Part shown: in pieces, positions 11,340-24,394 of the stretch
Layout of the letters: every line of letters starts with the position of its first letter
Numbering within the stretch: the first letter of the stretch is position 1
Assembly (NCBI GenBank): GCA_016165875.1
Contig: JABBOT010000033.1
Location: 1,769,575 to 1,833,574, forward strand
Direction: 5' to 3'
Source: Acanthopleura granulata
Taxonomy: Eukaryota; Mollusca; Polyplacophora; Chitonida; Chitonidae
DNA length: 64,000 nt
Translations under genes and position numbers: made by a program
Notes under the pieces: generated by a model
What the model was told of the DNA's origin: nothing
Seen by the model: only the letters and a program-made list of their open reading frames with translations
Databases searched by the model: none

Positions 11340-13440
11340 TAACACAAACCACCAAAGAACTAAGAAAATATGTACTACATAAAAATTCGGTTGGATTAAT
11401 GCAAAAAAAAAACAAAACAACAGTCAACAGTTTTTAATGATGACAAAAAGACGCAGATGGATGTTCTAGGTGGGTGAATAATATTGTTCCAAAACGTGTA
11501 CTTTTTTTTTCAAGTAATATATGGTGTCGATAATGAGCCATGTATCTCAGGTATGTATGTATATATTTCAATATATAAATGTCAACATGAATCTCAAATA
11601 TGTAAATCGTTTCTGTGCCAAACGATTCCTGGCCACGCACGTTTTCCCATAGTTTAAAGCTACATTTTAACAACAGCTTAACCGCTACTCAGCTGTGCTT
11701 AACGAGTTGGCGGATTCGAATACCGTTATTGTTGGTAACTTATTTATTTATCACACAGGATTTCAGACGATATAGCTGTGTTTTTCGTCAGTGTCTTTCA
11801 GGTTTACGTCTCACATAAAGCACGACTCATCCCCTCCTAGAATACATTCCCGTTTTAGGCCTGGCAGCGCGATAATAACAAGTGAATCAAAGATTTGAAA
11901 TTATTTATGGCACAGAATTTTTTCGGGCATCAAAACACATTCTATGTTGCTCATAAAGTGGTAATATCGATTCATCATTTTTAAAGTTGATTTAAAAGAT
12001 GCAGGAAAAAAGAAGATTACAATTTTCTGGTTAATAACGAGAGCACTGCCATATAAATGGCAACTGTTTCATTTTTAGACAAGTTTTCTTTGTCTTTAAT
12101 AACCAATCGACTTCCCCAAATGGACGGGCGTTTTCAGAAATGACATCATCGATGAACTTACTGGAAACAGAGGAGAGTGTGGCCATGTGCCAGCTCCCTT
12201 CACACTTCGGAGTCTTCCACCGCATGCATGCACAACCACCCTACCTAACACCGAGGTACACTTTGGAAGCTATCTCCATTTACTTCACAACTGCGCGATA
12301 CTTAACTTTCTGACTGCCCGCTAGAGCTTTAGTAGGAAGAGAAGTTCGAACCCATTTTTATACAACAAGAAATGAGCCGAGGCGCATTTTTGTATTCTTA
12401 AATGTTTATATGTTAGAAGTCATCGTAAAGTACATGCTAAGAAAGAAAGCCGAACGTAGAAAGTGTCCTAAAAGAGCTAAGCGCCTTATCGCCAGCTGAC
12501 AGCTGTCCCAGACACTGAACCTCTCGTGCATAAACACGAGAGAGTGAATGACCGGCAGACTCCCGAAGGACAGCGAAAGACAACGATCCCTTAGCATCAC
12601 ACCTGAATTATACATGTATATGTGTATAATTTCGCAAGCTTTGCTATGTTATCGCTAGTCTCGTTATTTCAATACAGCCAATGTTAAAACACTTAATTAA
12701 CCCATAGGTATCAGCGCCACGCCTTATGGGGAGTTAACCCGTTCGTTAAGTGCCCGAAAATTTCCGACAGCATAATAAGCCTCATCAGCTGGTCTCAAAG
12801 GACAGTTATCCTGTTGTGTTACATATAAAATTTTCTTTTCCTGTAATTTGGAAACGATTATTTTGGCGCAAGGGCATTTTCCCTATATTACAGTGTTGGT
12901 GATAATATTTTAATCTAGTCTAAAGTGACTTTAAATACACAGGGCTACAGCACGGAAAGTGATAACAAACAGATGACCACACCTAAGGGGGGGAAATCCG
13001 GTCGCTTGTCAACTTTTTTTTGCACCGCTTTATTCTAGATGCCGATGTAAATTCTTCAGTTGTAGCAACTTATAACACCCTTATATATTGCAATGATAAC
13101 CACGGAACTATTATGTAGGTACAGAAATGTTATGGCAAATTTTTAGAGCGGTCGATGTTCACATCAAATAAACTAGAACATAGGAACAATAGTCTATTTG
13201 CCCACTCCGTCTGGCCGCCTTCGTTAAACCCATCCTGGAAGGTGTAAAGAGATGGCTGTGATAATGAAATAATACCAATACCAAGAGTTCTCCGGTAACT
13301 GAAGCGATTCAAGGAACCTATACATGTACATTTGATACTTACTCGACTCTGTAACAGCCAGATGAGGTGGGGTTTCTAGTGTTGGGGATAGGATTCCTGT
13401 TAGCTGATACTAGAAGCGCCGGGTTTTTTTCTTTCTTTTT
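11340..13440. other. Unique DNA, no gene seen
   Basis: Short ORFs on both strands show no domain, splice pattern or compositional bias. Confidence 0.5.
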
Positions 13441-13639
13441 TTTGGCTTAGACAGCAGTTAGATTACTGTATGCCTTGCGTGGACCACCAATATTTGTCGA
13501 TTTACTGACTAACTTCTCCATTTGTGACTGATGCAGATTTGCACACCATTTAACTTGGTGGAAGACCAGTGTTTGCCAAGGAGCGTTCAACTGCGCAAAG
13601 AGGTAAACGAGCGTCGCCATTTGCTTCGCGGCTCTCACC

Positions 13640-14720
13640 AATGGAAGGGTACCACTGTCGGAGAGGAAAATCGATAAAAAAAATGGCTTGTTCAACCCTC
13701 AGACAACGATAGACCTTGCACAAAATCAAACAAAGAAAGACGAAGACGCTGAACTAAGTTCAATACTTATATGTGAACAAAACAGACAAATGGTTCAATT
13801 GAAAATTATATACAAAACAACACAGATACTTACGAAAATATATATAATTTCTTACCGTTGTTAGCGTACCAAATCTATTCTGGCTTCCAAAGGCAAGTCC
13901 GTCCATGTAAATATAGAATCCACAGTCCTTAGAAGGATGAGAAATCGTGTACTGACGAACAGCACAGGGCCTGTACGCCGACGATGGTAGATATACAACT
14001 GCCAGGCAAGGTGATAGTTTCCTGGGCAGGCGGGTTAACAATAGTGTCCGTAATGCCGAGCTGGCGATGTATGTTTCACTCCTGGGAAATATACACAAAG
14101 TCACTTTCAGGGTAAACTGGGATTAAATGTACGTAACTGCGCAAAGAGACGATGAGCGATGAAAGCTCCAGAAGAATGTCTCATGCCAAATAGCAAGTGC
14201 CGAAACACAAGCCCACAAAGTGCTACCTACCGAAAAATGGAGCTCAAAAAGACAAAATTGTCGAGAGGCGTGTAAGCCAATATCTCCAAATCCCACAAAA
14301 TCCTTCTAAATGAAAGAGAATAAATATGATTGCTCTCACATCAACTTTAAAAAAGACTGGTGTCGAGTGGACATAAGTAAAACGACTGCTCTCAAAGTGG
14401 ACGTAAGTAAATGACTGCTCAAAAGTGGACATATCAATATGGCTGCAAGCTTTACAACTTCGCCGCTCATATTCATAGGCTAACGTAGAGAAAATTCTGG
14501 ATGTTTATTCGTAAACATTTTTACAATATGGGTATATCTTTCCAGAATGTACGCTCTATGTACAATGACACGAACCCATAAACATAGAAGCCTCGAGAAC
14601 ACGCGACTGAATTCAGGCTTTCACGTACACAGATAACAAAATGTAAGTCACACTGTCCCAGTTAGCGAGAAAGCAAATTAAAAAATACAGTCCAGTGTCT
14701 TAAGGACGGGGCTCGTAACA
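13640..14720 (-). mobile_element. LTR-like block, copy 2, with adjoining polypurine tract
   Basis: On the minus strand this block starts TGTTACGAGCCCCG at 14720, directly preceded by the purine run GTAGGAGGGAG (14721-14731). That is the arrangement expected at the 5' edge of the 3' LTR of a Gypsy-type retrotransposon. It matches copy 1 at 6062-7100 in opposite orientation. Its GAGAGCAGTC-type repeat occurs about four times (14340-14440) against two in copy 1. Past the other end the minus strand reads TTGGTGAGAGCC, which could be a primer-binding site but is unusual next to a 3' LTR. No gag or pol is recognisable nearby. Confidence 0.45.
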
Positions 14721-14731
14721 CTCCCTCCTAC

Positions 14732-15060
14732 AGAACACTGCGAACAGAAGGAATTCACCAATTCAATTTGCTGTCCAAAAGAAGAGAAAGTTGCAATGTA
14801 AATGATATACTAATTAAAGCAAAGTTAAATTCAGATGGTGAAATAATTGAGCTCCGAATACACGCTGGATCACTGCCACTGCTGTGCGTTTGACCAATAA
14901 AGTCGCGAGTAGGAGTCCAGAGCTCGGCGTACTTCGGTTGCAGCGTTATGTTCGCCTGATTTATTTCCCTCCCTTCATGGATATAATCGTCGCCTGTGAG
15001 GTAAAAAGTTTCAGAAAAAATACGTGAAAGTGTATACAACGCTATAGCCTTTTTTGCTTG
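14732..15060 (-). other. Sequence adjoining the polypurine tract of the LTR-like block
   Basis: If 13640-14720 is a 3' LTR, this would be the end of its internal region. A 94-codon minus-strand ORF (14755-15039) is present, but it shows no recognisable integrase, RT or envelope motif. Confidence 0.25.
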
Positions 15061-16007
15061 GGGTTGTAGGTAGAGAGGAGGACGCTAAGGAGGACAACAA
15101 TATAATAATCCATGTTGACCTCATAAAGATTCTATTTTTGCCATATTGAACGGCAGATTAGAACACCGTAGTTTTCTGTTTTTTCCCCCAAACTACATAT
15201 TTTATGTATTGTCATCGCAGATGAGAAATATAAGGATATATACAGATTACCAAAAATGCACATAGAGTCCATCCGTCATAACAAAATAAGTACACCTCAT
15301 ATAGTGACAAAGAGTCAGTAGCCCTTAATCATTCTTACCCACAATATGCAAGACTGCACTTCATAATTCCAAGGACTGATACATATATATCTAATTTTCT
15401 GAACAGAATGACATTAAATTACCAGTGAAGAAAAATCTGTTTTCGATTTTCGATTTGTCTCACTTAAATGTCTCTGAGAGTGGCATGGTGATGTATATGT
15501 CCCGCTTACGAGTTGGATTCGTCATCAGTGAAACACATTACATATTGAGCGATCAGCGGAACTCGTCTTGGGCTTATAATGTACTGATCTTACATAATCA
15601 ATACATTCCTTGATTTCATACAGCTTTATTGACGCAGTTGAAGAATTGCCCCTTTTCTTCTCATGTGGTTGTCAACTCTATCAGAAGATACAAGGTCTCT
15701 ACTACAGGCTACCTTAACAATATTTCGCGAGTTAAGTTCGTGTTGTCAGAAATAAAACCATAAGGACGAAAACCGATGGACGAGATTAATGTTGGCTTAT
15801 TGGACCACTAAATCAAACATTTACCGTTTTCAAAAGGCTGTGATTTTTTTAACTCCATTTTCCCCCACTTCAACAACGGTTTTGGGAAATAAAAACTTCC
15901 TTTTAATTTGAAAAGCAAGTCACATGCAATGCCAGCTTGTGCATTATGAAGTCATAACCTCAGGCCAGCCTCTGTTCATCTGTCACGATATGTCTTTGGA
16001 GTGTGGA

Positions 16008-16346
16008 TTTATTTATTTATTTATTTATCCTCTTTATTGGTGTTTAAGGCCATACTCTATCGTGACAGTCATTTTCATGACAAAAAAGAAAGACCTGTGG
16101 CGCTTCTCTGGTGAACTTTCCCACCTAACCTCTAGATATGCACACGACATCCGTGGAAGACAAGTGCTGTACAAAAAACGTTCGGCTGCGTATGGCAGAA
16201 CACAGGCGCTTTCCACCTCTTAGTGTCATAAATACCTCGCATGCAGTGAGAGGGGAAATCTGGAAGGTTCTCAGTGCAAGTGTGGGTTTGAACCCCCACC
16301 TTGGAAGACAGTGGCCTTCAACCACTAGGCTACGATCGGCTGTCTC
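16008..16346 (-). mobile_element. SINE with a different tRNA-like head
   Basis: Read on the minus strand, the element starts in CGATCGTAGCCTAGTGGTTG (box A TAGCCTAGTGGTT, 16320-16332) with box B GGTTCAAACCC at 16284-16294, close to the tRNA consensus. It ends in a tail related to the main family (TATGGCCTTAAACACCAATA then ATAAATAAAT). The presumed acceptor stem does not pair, so it is not a tRNA gene. It appears to be a sub-family combining another tRNA-like head with a shared 3' tail, or a nested insertion. Confidence 0.65.
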
Positions 16347-16544
16347 GATTTGGTTTCTGATTCAGTAAAATCTGAATATTTGGGAGGGGGGGGGGAATGA
16401 AGTTGGGGTCATTTTCCCTTGGAAAGACTTTGCAAAAACCGAATAATGTAACAACACTGCATAACGCGTACTTTCTATCGGTTGTTAATGTGCGATGAGG
16501 TGTGTTTGTTTGAAATAAATCTTTGGTGCGGTTAAATAACTTCC

Positions 16545-16627
16545 ATTCCTCTCCGGCCGTACGTGGAAAGGTCTGCCACCAAGCTCGTGGGCTTCCCCCT
16601 GGGCTCTGGTCGGTTTCCTCTGGTTTT
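16545..16627 (+). mobile_element. SINE body fragment
   Basis: CCTCTCCGGCCGTACGTGGA to GGTCGGTTTCCTC matches the central part of the main SINE; both ends are missing. Confidence 0.65.
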
Positions 16628-17196
16628 TAATCTGACTGTCCATGAGAACTTGTCCAAAGCACTACAAGACATTAAAAATGGTACTTATTGCTGCCTCTCT
16701 TCGCGCTCAGCACTGGGAGATTAGAAAAAAGAAAACAAGACTGATCGACCCGGTGTCAGCATGATGTCGGCATGATGTTCCAGTCACGGTAGCACTTTGT
16801 CGATGTTGACTAGCCCTGCCGTAATCAGACGCAGTAGACAGGCGGTGATGAATGATTTAACTCCATGAGAGCTTATCTTGAAACAGATTCCACATGACAA
16901 ACGCGTTATGCATTTGTTCTACACCATTTGTAACGGTGGAAGATCAAAATCGTTGACCGGAGTCAAATAAAGGAATGAATCAACATCGGAAACTCAGAAA
17001 ACATAATTTGAAAGAAAAAATATTGGTCCATAGAAATAAGCTGTCAACAGTAATTATTGCTCTAAAACGTTATGCCCGAAGCATGCGTGATGTCATTTTT
17101 TAACGAAATGTCCTAGCCCAGTTTTGATGCCACCGGTGAAAAGAAGTTTTGAAGCATTTGTGTGTACAACAGCCGTACATTATATATTATTGATAA

Positions 17197-17250
17197 TTAT
17201 TTATTTGACTGGGGTGTCAATTTTTTCTCGAGAATATTTCACTTATATGT
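17197..17250 (-). mobile_element. SINE 3' tail fragment
   Basis: The minus-strand tail (AAATAAATAAT) and the ATAAGTGAAATATTCTCGAG segment are visible. The rest is absent. Confidence 0.5.
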
Positions 17251-18374
17251 GTGTATGATTGAGGAGACGAGCTCCCTTGGCCAATTATCTGAGAAACCTC
17301 TCACCAAAAACCGTATTTGAAACCAATGTGAACAGGGCCCTCTCATCATTGCGAGAATGTAAATACCACTTGTGCGAAACCCTCACAACGTTACGAGCGC
17401 GTAAATGAAATGACGACGTAATGCCTACAACGCTTGTAGCCATGGTAGTTACGTGCTCGTAACGTCAAGAAGGCTCCGTGCAGGAGGGCCCAGCACCGTA
17501 GGCAAAGTATTTACAAAGTAATAAGTAAATGTACATTTATAAAGTAACATGAAAACATTTATGACAGTACTTAGACCTAAAGCCGATCTCCACGTTTCCG
17601 ACAATCGTGTACATGTTTTTCTAAAACATATCATTTCTTTATCAATACATCTTATTCAATTTAGGTCTCTTTGTTTTTAGATGTGCAGAATAACTCTATT
17701 GGGCTCTAAGTACACGACAAACATATGTCAGAGCAATACGTCATCTTAATGGGTAGTTCCGCGGAAGAGTCATGTCAGATGTTCCATAACTTCTAATTTG
17801 AATAATGTAATAGAGTACTTTTTCCCGTGGTGGTGGATTTCTCTCAGACAGCTATTAATCTACTAATGCAGGTTAAAAGACTTGGAATGTCATACATGTT
17901 TAATAGATTTGTCAAGATGGCCGACCAGCTTAGTAGAGGAAACGAAGGATTATTTTGCTGTCACATCGCATGCGGATATACTCATAGAAATAACCCCTTC
18001 CCTCTTACCATCATCATTACTCTGCATTGTAAAACGCATTTACTCCGGGGAAGCTTTATCAAGTGTGTCCGCTGATAATTATGATTTACGAGCAAATGAT
18101 ATAAGCTTTTTGTCATTTGGCGTTTTTTTCATAAATGTGTATGTATCTAATTTTACACAACCTCCGATTTAAAGGACGTATGGGCATGATATGGTTAGGG
18201 TAAAGAAGATGGGTTCTACATGAGAAATGATCCCGATCAGGTGACTGTTTGTGAGTTTTACATTCATCCGGCTTCCACAGAGAAATCGTTTCTGACATTG
18301 CGATATGTTCTTTAGAGCAGGAGTGTGTGTCTTTCCGATATCAGTGAAATGTGTTTCAGTTTTTGCATTCTTTT

Positions 18375-18900
18375 CTTTGCAGTGACTTGCGGTCAGGGCG
18401 TTTAGCCACCACAAACTCTTTCTTGGCATTCTCAACTATGGACTCTGCTCTCAGCGTCATGGATTCGCTACCCCAGACTGCAGTTTCGACACCGTTAACT
18501 GTGGTTTTTGCTCTCTTGACCTTGTTTTTGAAAACTTAACGGATGATTCGACGCCCTGACCTGTGGATTTGACATCCTCAATTATGAATTCGGGTTCCCG
18601 GAAAGTGAATTCAGAAGTCGTAACTGCAAGAGATTTCGGCACTTCAATCTGAGATTATTTTTTACTGAAAGACCGACTCTTATCTTAGATTTCCAATTTA
18701 AAAGAAATCGAGGTCGTGAAATTACCCAGAGGTTCAAACCAGATTTACAAAAATTCGTTTGTAATACACGAGTTTTACATGACCGTGGTTTGCCCAGAAA
18801 TGGTCTTACCAGGAATAAAGAAGCGACATTAAATTTAGGGCAAAAGCAATAGTCAAAGATCGCCAAGAAAATGTATTCACTGTCGGTTTGAAATCCAAGT
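18375..18900 (-). repeat. Decayed 21-bp tandem repeat, heptad-encoding on the minus strand
   Basis: The reverse complement divides into consecutive 21-bp units resembling CACAGTTGAGGGTGTCGAATC; the period is clear from 18375 to about 18660 and fainter up to about 18900. Because 21 is three times seven, one frame gives heptads: at about 18536-18642 VPKSLAV, TTSEFTF, REPEFII, EDVKSTG, QGVESSV, and in a second frame at about 18375-18510 GVETAVW, GSESMTL, RAESIVE, NAKKEFV. The two frames differ by one missing base in the period near 18475-18520. Hydrophobic residues four and three apart suggest a coiled-coil or amphipathic protein. No splice sites or flanking domains were identified, so it may be a decayed exon or a non-coding minisatellite. 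Confidence 0.6.
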
Positions 18901-21900
18901 ACGGTTTTACTAAAATCAACGCAACGAGTCACTGATGAAAGATGCAACAGAATATAGAGTGGCAGTCTCCCAGACAAACGGAGTTAGCCACCATTTATGA
19001 AGCAGAGTGTGTAAGAAAAACGACACAGACATTCGTCGTAATGGCTTGAAACCGCCGCCATACATCAATGTTCATGGTTCAATTCCAAACTAGTAACAGA
19101 GATGCTTTCAATATCCTCATGTCTCTGTGCTCGTTAGAAAACAAACAGAAGACAGTGTTTACATGAGTACTTAGGTTTTGCTAAAATAGGTTCGACGGAA
19201 GCCCTTTACACTAGGTATGCACACACTAAGCTCGCCCTGTCGATGAATATCCGCGTGGAAAAATATGTCAGTTATTTCTCAGTTGTTTGATACTTTATTC
19301 TGTGTGTTTGTCTTTTCTCTCACCTATGAGCTTGAAAAAAAAAAACTCAAGAGGAATACCCTTGAGTACAGCGTTGGACATAAATATATTAATCAATCAA
19401 AACAACAACGTGAACCCGTTCGTGGCAGTCTCTATTTTGAAGTTTGACGATCTGCCTTCAGTGTTTTATGCGTGTAATTTAACTAATCTAACAGCTCTCC
19501 CCGACAAAGGATTCAACTGAGAAAACAAAAGGCTAAAAGAAGTCTGTCTAAAATAAATCTGCTTTTACGCTGTTTTCATAGCGTAATTCTGCCAGGCATT
19601 CATCAGTTATGAAGCCTGCTTAAAGCCATGTCTCCCTGGTAAACTTGTCTTAATTCCATTTGATTAAAGAAGATATCAAAAGTATGTCTGACTTGAGAAT
19701 AAATTGCGTCGGAGATATGTCTCACAAAATGGCCGGTGTCATTTGAAAATTTATAGATATTACCCGTTTCCGGTCGAAGGCTGATGATCACTGCTGGAGC
19801 TAAGTGCTTCGCTGTGTATCATGTGCTCTATAAGAATGCCTCGTAAGGCAGTGTTCCGGTCAATACATACCACTGAGTGTCTGACAATGGTTCAGCACTT
19901 GACTTGAACACTTGACTGCTCACGCGGAAAGGATGACAGAAAAAAACTACCTGTATACTTCTTGTTTGTAAACGCAAAGAGATTTATCTTTATGGGGACA
20001 GATTACGTCAGGTGCATCTCAAGCACGGATAACTGACAATCTCTTGTGATAATGTTATTTTACTTTCAGTCTGATTAGAACTGTGAGCGCAAAACCCCGA
20101 AGACAAACGAATGGTAGCTTAACTCGCTGGAAAGAAAACCATACCAGATTAGCTTTAACGGACGAAGTGAATTACAAAAGACGAAGACGTCATAACCTGA
20201 ATAAATAAATGGCCTAATTGCCCTTGTAGTTGAGTTTGCTTTAAAAAGTATGATCTATTGAAAGAAGAAATGTTAACATTGTTTCCTGAAAACAATTTTT
20301 CTCTAGATTTCCTGACTCGGACAAGGAATATGGAAACTTTCCCGATTTTTTCTGTTCGTATGGCCATTGTGGACAACTGATTGCAGTCACAGGCCTATTT
20401 GGTTGCTTTACCAAGAAATTCAGTCCAAGTCACTTGCCTTCCTACAAGAGGGTTTACATATGTTAAGCTCTTTCTGCCAATGGAATCGGGGCATGACGCG
20501 TGTTACAGTACATCAGTTAGTTACTAAATGTAAACTGGTTTACTGTTTGCTCCGCACACTTCCATTTGCTTAACTCCTGACAGTGACCGCCGTGGTTGAA
20601 CTGAAATTTTCTTGTATGAGAAGCTGAAGGCGGAAAAGTGATTCAGCCAAGCAATCAATCACACGATGAAAAGAAAGCGAATCACTCCTTCATAACCTGC
20701 GTTTAAAATTAACGAACTACAGAGGACAAATGGCATTTTTTGGAGAGGAGTCATAATTTAACTAGTTTAACAGCTCTATGGGACAAATGATATACATCAA
20801 AACCAAGGGTATGAGTTTTCTTTATGTATTCGTCTCACACGTCCATCAATTTCAAGACCTTGTGAAGCGCCATAACATATATCAGCGCATCGCTCCTCAA
20901 TTTCCTAATATCAACGGAACATAAACAGGAAAGATCGGTATGGTGTAGGGCAAAAAACAAAATGTCGCGCTCGTCAGTTATTGTTCTCACTTAATGATCA
21001 TTATAGTCCGTTTCTCGCCTGCGGCTAATGAGTATTGCGGGATCTGACTTCACTCAATATTCCTATCTCCCATTACACAGCCTCCCAAGGCAGTGCTCTG
21101 TTTAATACCCACTACGCATTGTATGGCATTGGTTCAAGTACAATAACTGTGCGAGAGGGGTGGATGAAGCAAACGATATGTATTGTTTGGAAATGCAAAG
21201 GCCTGAAGTTAGTATTAACTTTATCGAGCAAAATTAGGTGAAGTATGTCTCCAGTACGCCTACCTGACAATCTCTTCCGTGATCATGTTATTTTATTTCA
21301 GTTTTATCCGAACTCTGAGAAGAAAACGCTCTCAGACGGTATAATATCAGCTTAAAATGTTGAAAAATGCACATACCGGACAAAAGCGACTAGACGCCAC
21401 GAATTACCAGAGGCGATGATGTCACATCCCGATTAAATCAATGGCTGACCTGCTCATCTAATTGGGCTTGCTTTTAAGAAGTTTGATATAAGTCAAGAAC
21501 AAATGTCGACATTCCGTTCCGAAAAAGGCTTTCCGGGATTTTAAGAAGGTAAACATAAGCAAGCAGACCGAAAGCCGGATTAAATAGAAAATATTGTAAC
21601 CTGCCTCCTGTGAAAAGCTAATGTATATTAAAGGACCTGTATTAAATATGTCGATCCAAAGTTAAAAGAGATTATGAACACCAATGTAGGTAGTATTGTC
21701 CAACATTAACAACATAATGTATCATTCATCCTATAATAGCATCGCAGTGTACCTCATTGTTGAAAACGAGTGATCTCTAAGCAAGAGGCGTTTGAGGAGG
21801 GTGTGAGCCCCTACGTTGGACAAGTAATTTGGCGACTTCCCCGTCCAGTCTATTCGTATGATCATTGTGGACAACCGATTGTTCTTACAGCTCGGTTTAG

Positions 21901-22591
21901 GCGGTCAAATAAGAAATTTGCCCCAGAACATTTGCCTTCCTCCAGGAGGCCTCACGCATATTGAGCTCCTTCTCCTGTACACTTCGTCTAGCTTCACCCC
22001 TGTTCAATACCTACCACTCATTTTCTGGCCTTGGTTCAAGTACACTTGACCCCTGACGCGGAATAGATAAAATAAATGGCGATATATAATGTCTGCAAAG
22101 CGAAATTGTTTCAGTTTGTTTTAACTTCATGGAGAAAGAATACGTCTCCGATAAAATCTACGTTTCAATCTCTTTGGTGGTCTTGGTGTGGAATTTTTCT
22201 GTTTGATTGGGACACCGAGCAGAAACGCTCGCAGACGGTAATTGCAGCTTAACTTTATGCAGAAAAAAGAAAAACAAGAAAAAAAACCCTACCAGACCAT
22301 TTATTGTCCATGTATCTCGTGATTTACGAGAGATGACAAATTGTTGGCTTTCTCTTCAAATTTAAAATTCCTTGAACAGAAATAATCTAAGTTAAGAAAG
22401 TATGTCAACATTCTCTCTCAGAAACAACCTCCCCGAGTTATAATGACGGTACATGCTCGCCAAGAGGCTCTTATTCTGTTCAAGTACCGGCTTACGTTCA
22501 ACATGCCGGAAATTCACCAGTTTAGTTAATCCACAACTCGTTTCTTCTGAATGATGAGATGATTTAATAAAGCTTCGAAGATATGAATTCA

Positions 22592-22626
22592 CACACACAC
22601 AACCTCCCCCAGACACACACACACAC
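22592..22626. repeat. (CA)n microsatellite, interrupted
   Basis: Two CA runs flank AACCTCCCCCAG. Confidence 0.9.
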
Positions 22627-24110
22627 AAAAAAACCCGCACACAAGGTTCTCAGGTGCTGCTGTAAAAAGCTACAAAACTAGAAAAAACATTTTGTTAAGT
22701 ATTTAAGTTACACGGTTAGAAGCTATGCATAATGTTGTTTATGTATAGAGGTGCAAACAACAGGAAACGCCAATACAATACTTCGAAATTTGGCGAGAAT
22801 ACATTCATTTCCGATTTCAACAGTGTGTAAGGCGTTAAACGATAAATGTCTCTCACAGCAAATCATACACAATTCCATGACCTGAAATCTATGCAAGTTA
22901 GCTCTCTTTTACGTATAAAATCAATTAACGCTGTAAGCAGTTTCGCATGAAGGAAGAATCTGTCGAGATTCGAGTCTGTGACATATGGGATGTGTTGTCG
23001 GTGTTAAAGTCTCAGTATCCGATTTCGCTACAAAGTACCTGTGCTGATTACGTTTACTACACCAGACATGTGAAGGAATAGACCCCTGTGTTACACTATA
23101 CTTGGGTTTAAGACTGACCCACGTCTTAGATGTGAAATATCATTGACTACGACGTTGTAGATCCAGAAATCAATCATTCAAACAATGAAACAACGTGAGC
23201 AGCTCTATATAATTCGAAATATTAGAGTCTACATATGGAAAGGAACCTTCTCTGAGCCATGAACCATTACAATAATTAAGGTAAATAAGCAAATGTCCTG
23301 GTTAAATGATTAATGTGCAGGTATAAGTCTGGTATAAGTCCCAATTTAAGTTTCCAAACTTATTTTGCGCCTGATTCATCAGTATCAGTGGTAAGACAAT
23401 GTGACCAAAGTTACGCCAGGATTTAGAAAATATTGTCAGTATCTCTAGTCATAAGTTTGACTTATCAATCATTGTCCCAAAACTTACTTTTGTGTCTGAC
23501 TACCCGGTTTAATTTCATCAGTGCTAAGAAGACTAATGCCAGTCTCAAAAAACTATTGCCAGGTTCTTCAGTGAAAATCTTGACTTATGAATCATTGTTT
23601 AATGGAATATTTCTAGACACTCTCCTTTGCGGACACTGTAGTTATATTCCGTATAACTGCCTAAGACAGTGTTCTGTTCAGTATCTCCAGCACAGCGACT
23701 GCCGAAGAGGAGTAGATAAAGCAACCGCAAATTAGGCTTAGTGAGGTGCGGTATGATGTAGGAGGATTCGAGATAAAAGTAACCCTCGGGTACGCTTACC
23801 TGACGATATCAAACGTCTGTCGTGGAACAATACATGGAGATTGATTGGATTTTCCACGTAAAAACGTATCCGTAGATGGTGATTGTAGTTAAAGATACTG
23901 AAGAAAGAAAACATATATAAATTTATTGCGACCGACTGTAGAGCATTACCAGAGGCAATGACGTCATAACCCGATTTTGCAGACTTGTTCTTACAATTGG
24001 TCTTTCTTTTATAAAGGAACGTTCTAAGGGCAGACAATGTCAGAATTCTCTACCGGAATGGGCTTTCCATAAAGACAAAAAGACTACGTCATGAATCAAG
24101 CTTAAGCACA

Positions 24111-24143
24111 TAGCATAATACCGGGTGCCGGGTTATTATGCTA
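24111..24143. repeat. Perfect 10-bp inverted repeat with GC-rich loop
   Basis: TAGCATAATA and TATTATGCTA flank a 13-base loop, CCGGGTGCCGGGT, itself a direct repeat of CCGGGT. It could form a hairpin or cruciform. Confidence 0.8.
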
Positions 24144-24394
24144 AAGACTACACGAGGGATACCCCCTGACCTGGAGATACACGAGAAGCTGGGAAAGTGT
24201 AGATTTTCTTGATTTGGTAAAAAATACGTCAGTCATTTGCCAAATGACCGGTAGTTTACTATTACTCTTGGGCCACGAGTGACCGCGGAAGTGAAATATA
24301 GCTGAGTATGACGTCGAACACCAAGAAATTAATCATTCAGACGACTTTAATCATATTTACCTCACCGAAAATATTGGCCAGGCGATCCATATCT

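Noticed and set aside
13447..13695. Possible DRAM/FRAG1-like exon (FLSDSGTLP) or gag start
   Set aside because: The resemblance is only a few residues, a stop lies just upstream in frame, and the matching copy at 7043-7255 is not conserved downstream.
16281..16346. Possible true tRNA gene on the minus strand
   Set aside because: A and B boxes are good, but the acceptor stem does not pair and the sequence runs into a SINE body and tail.
18582..18977. 131-codon minus-strand ORF
   Set aside because: It is out of frame with the heptad reading of the 21-bp array and lacks recognisable motifs; noted only as part of that array.
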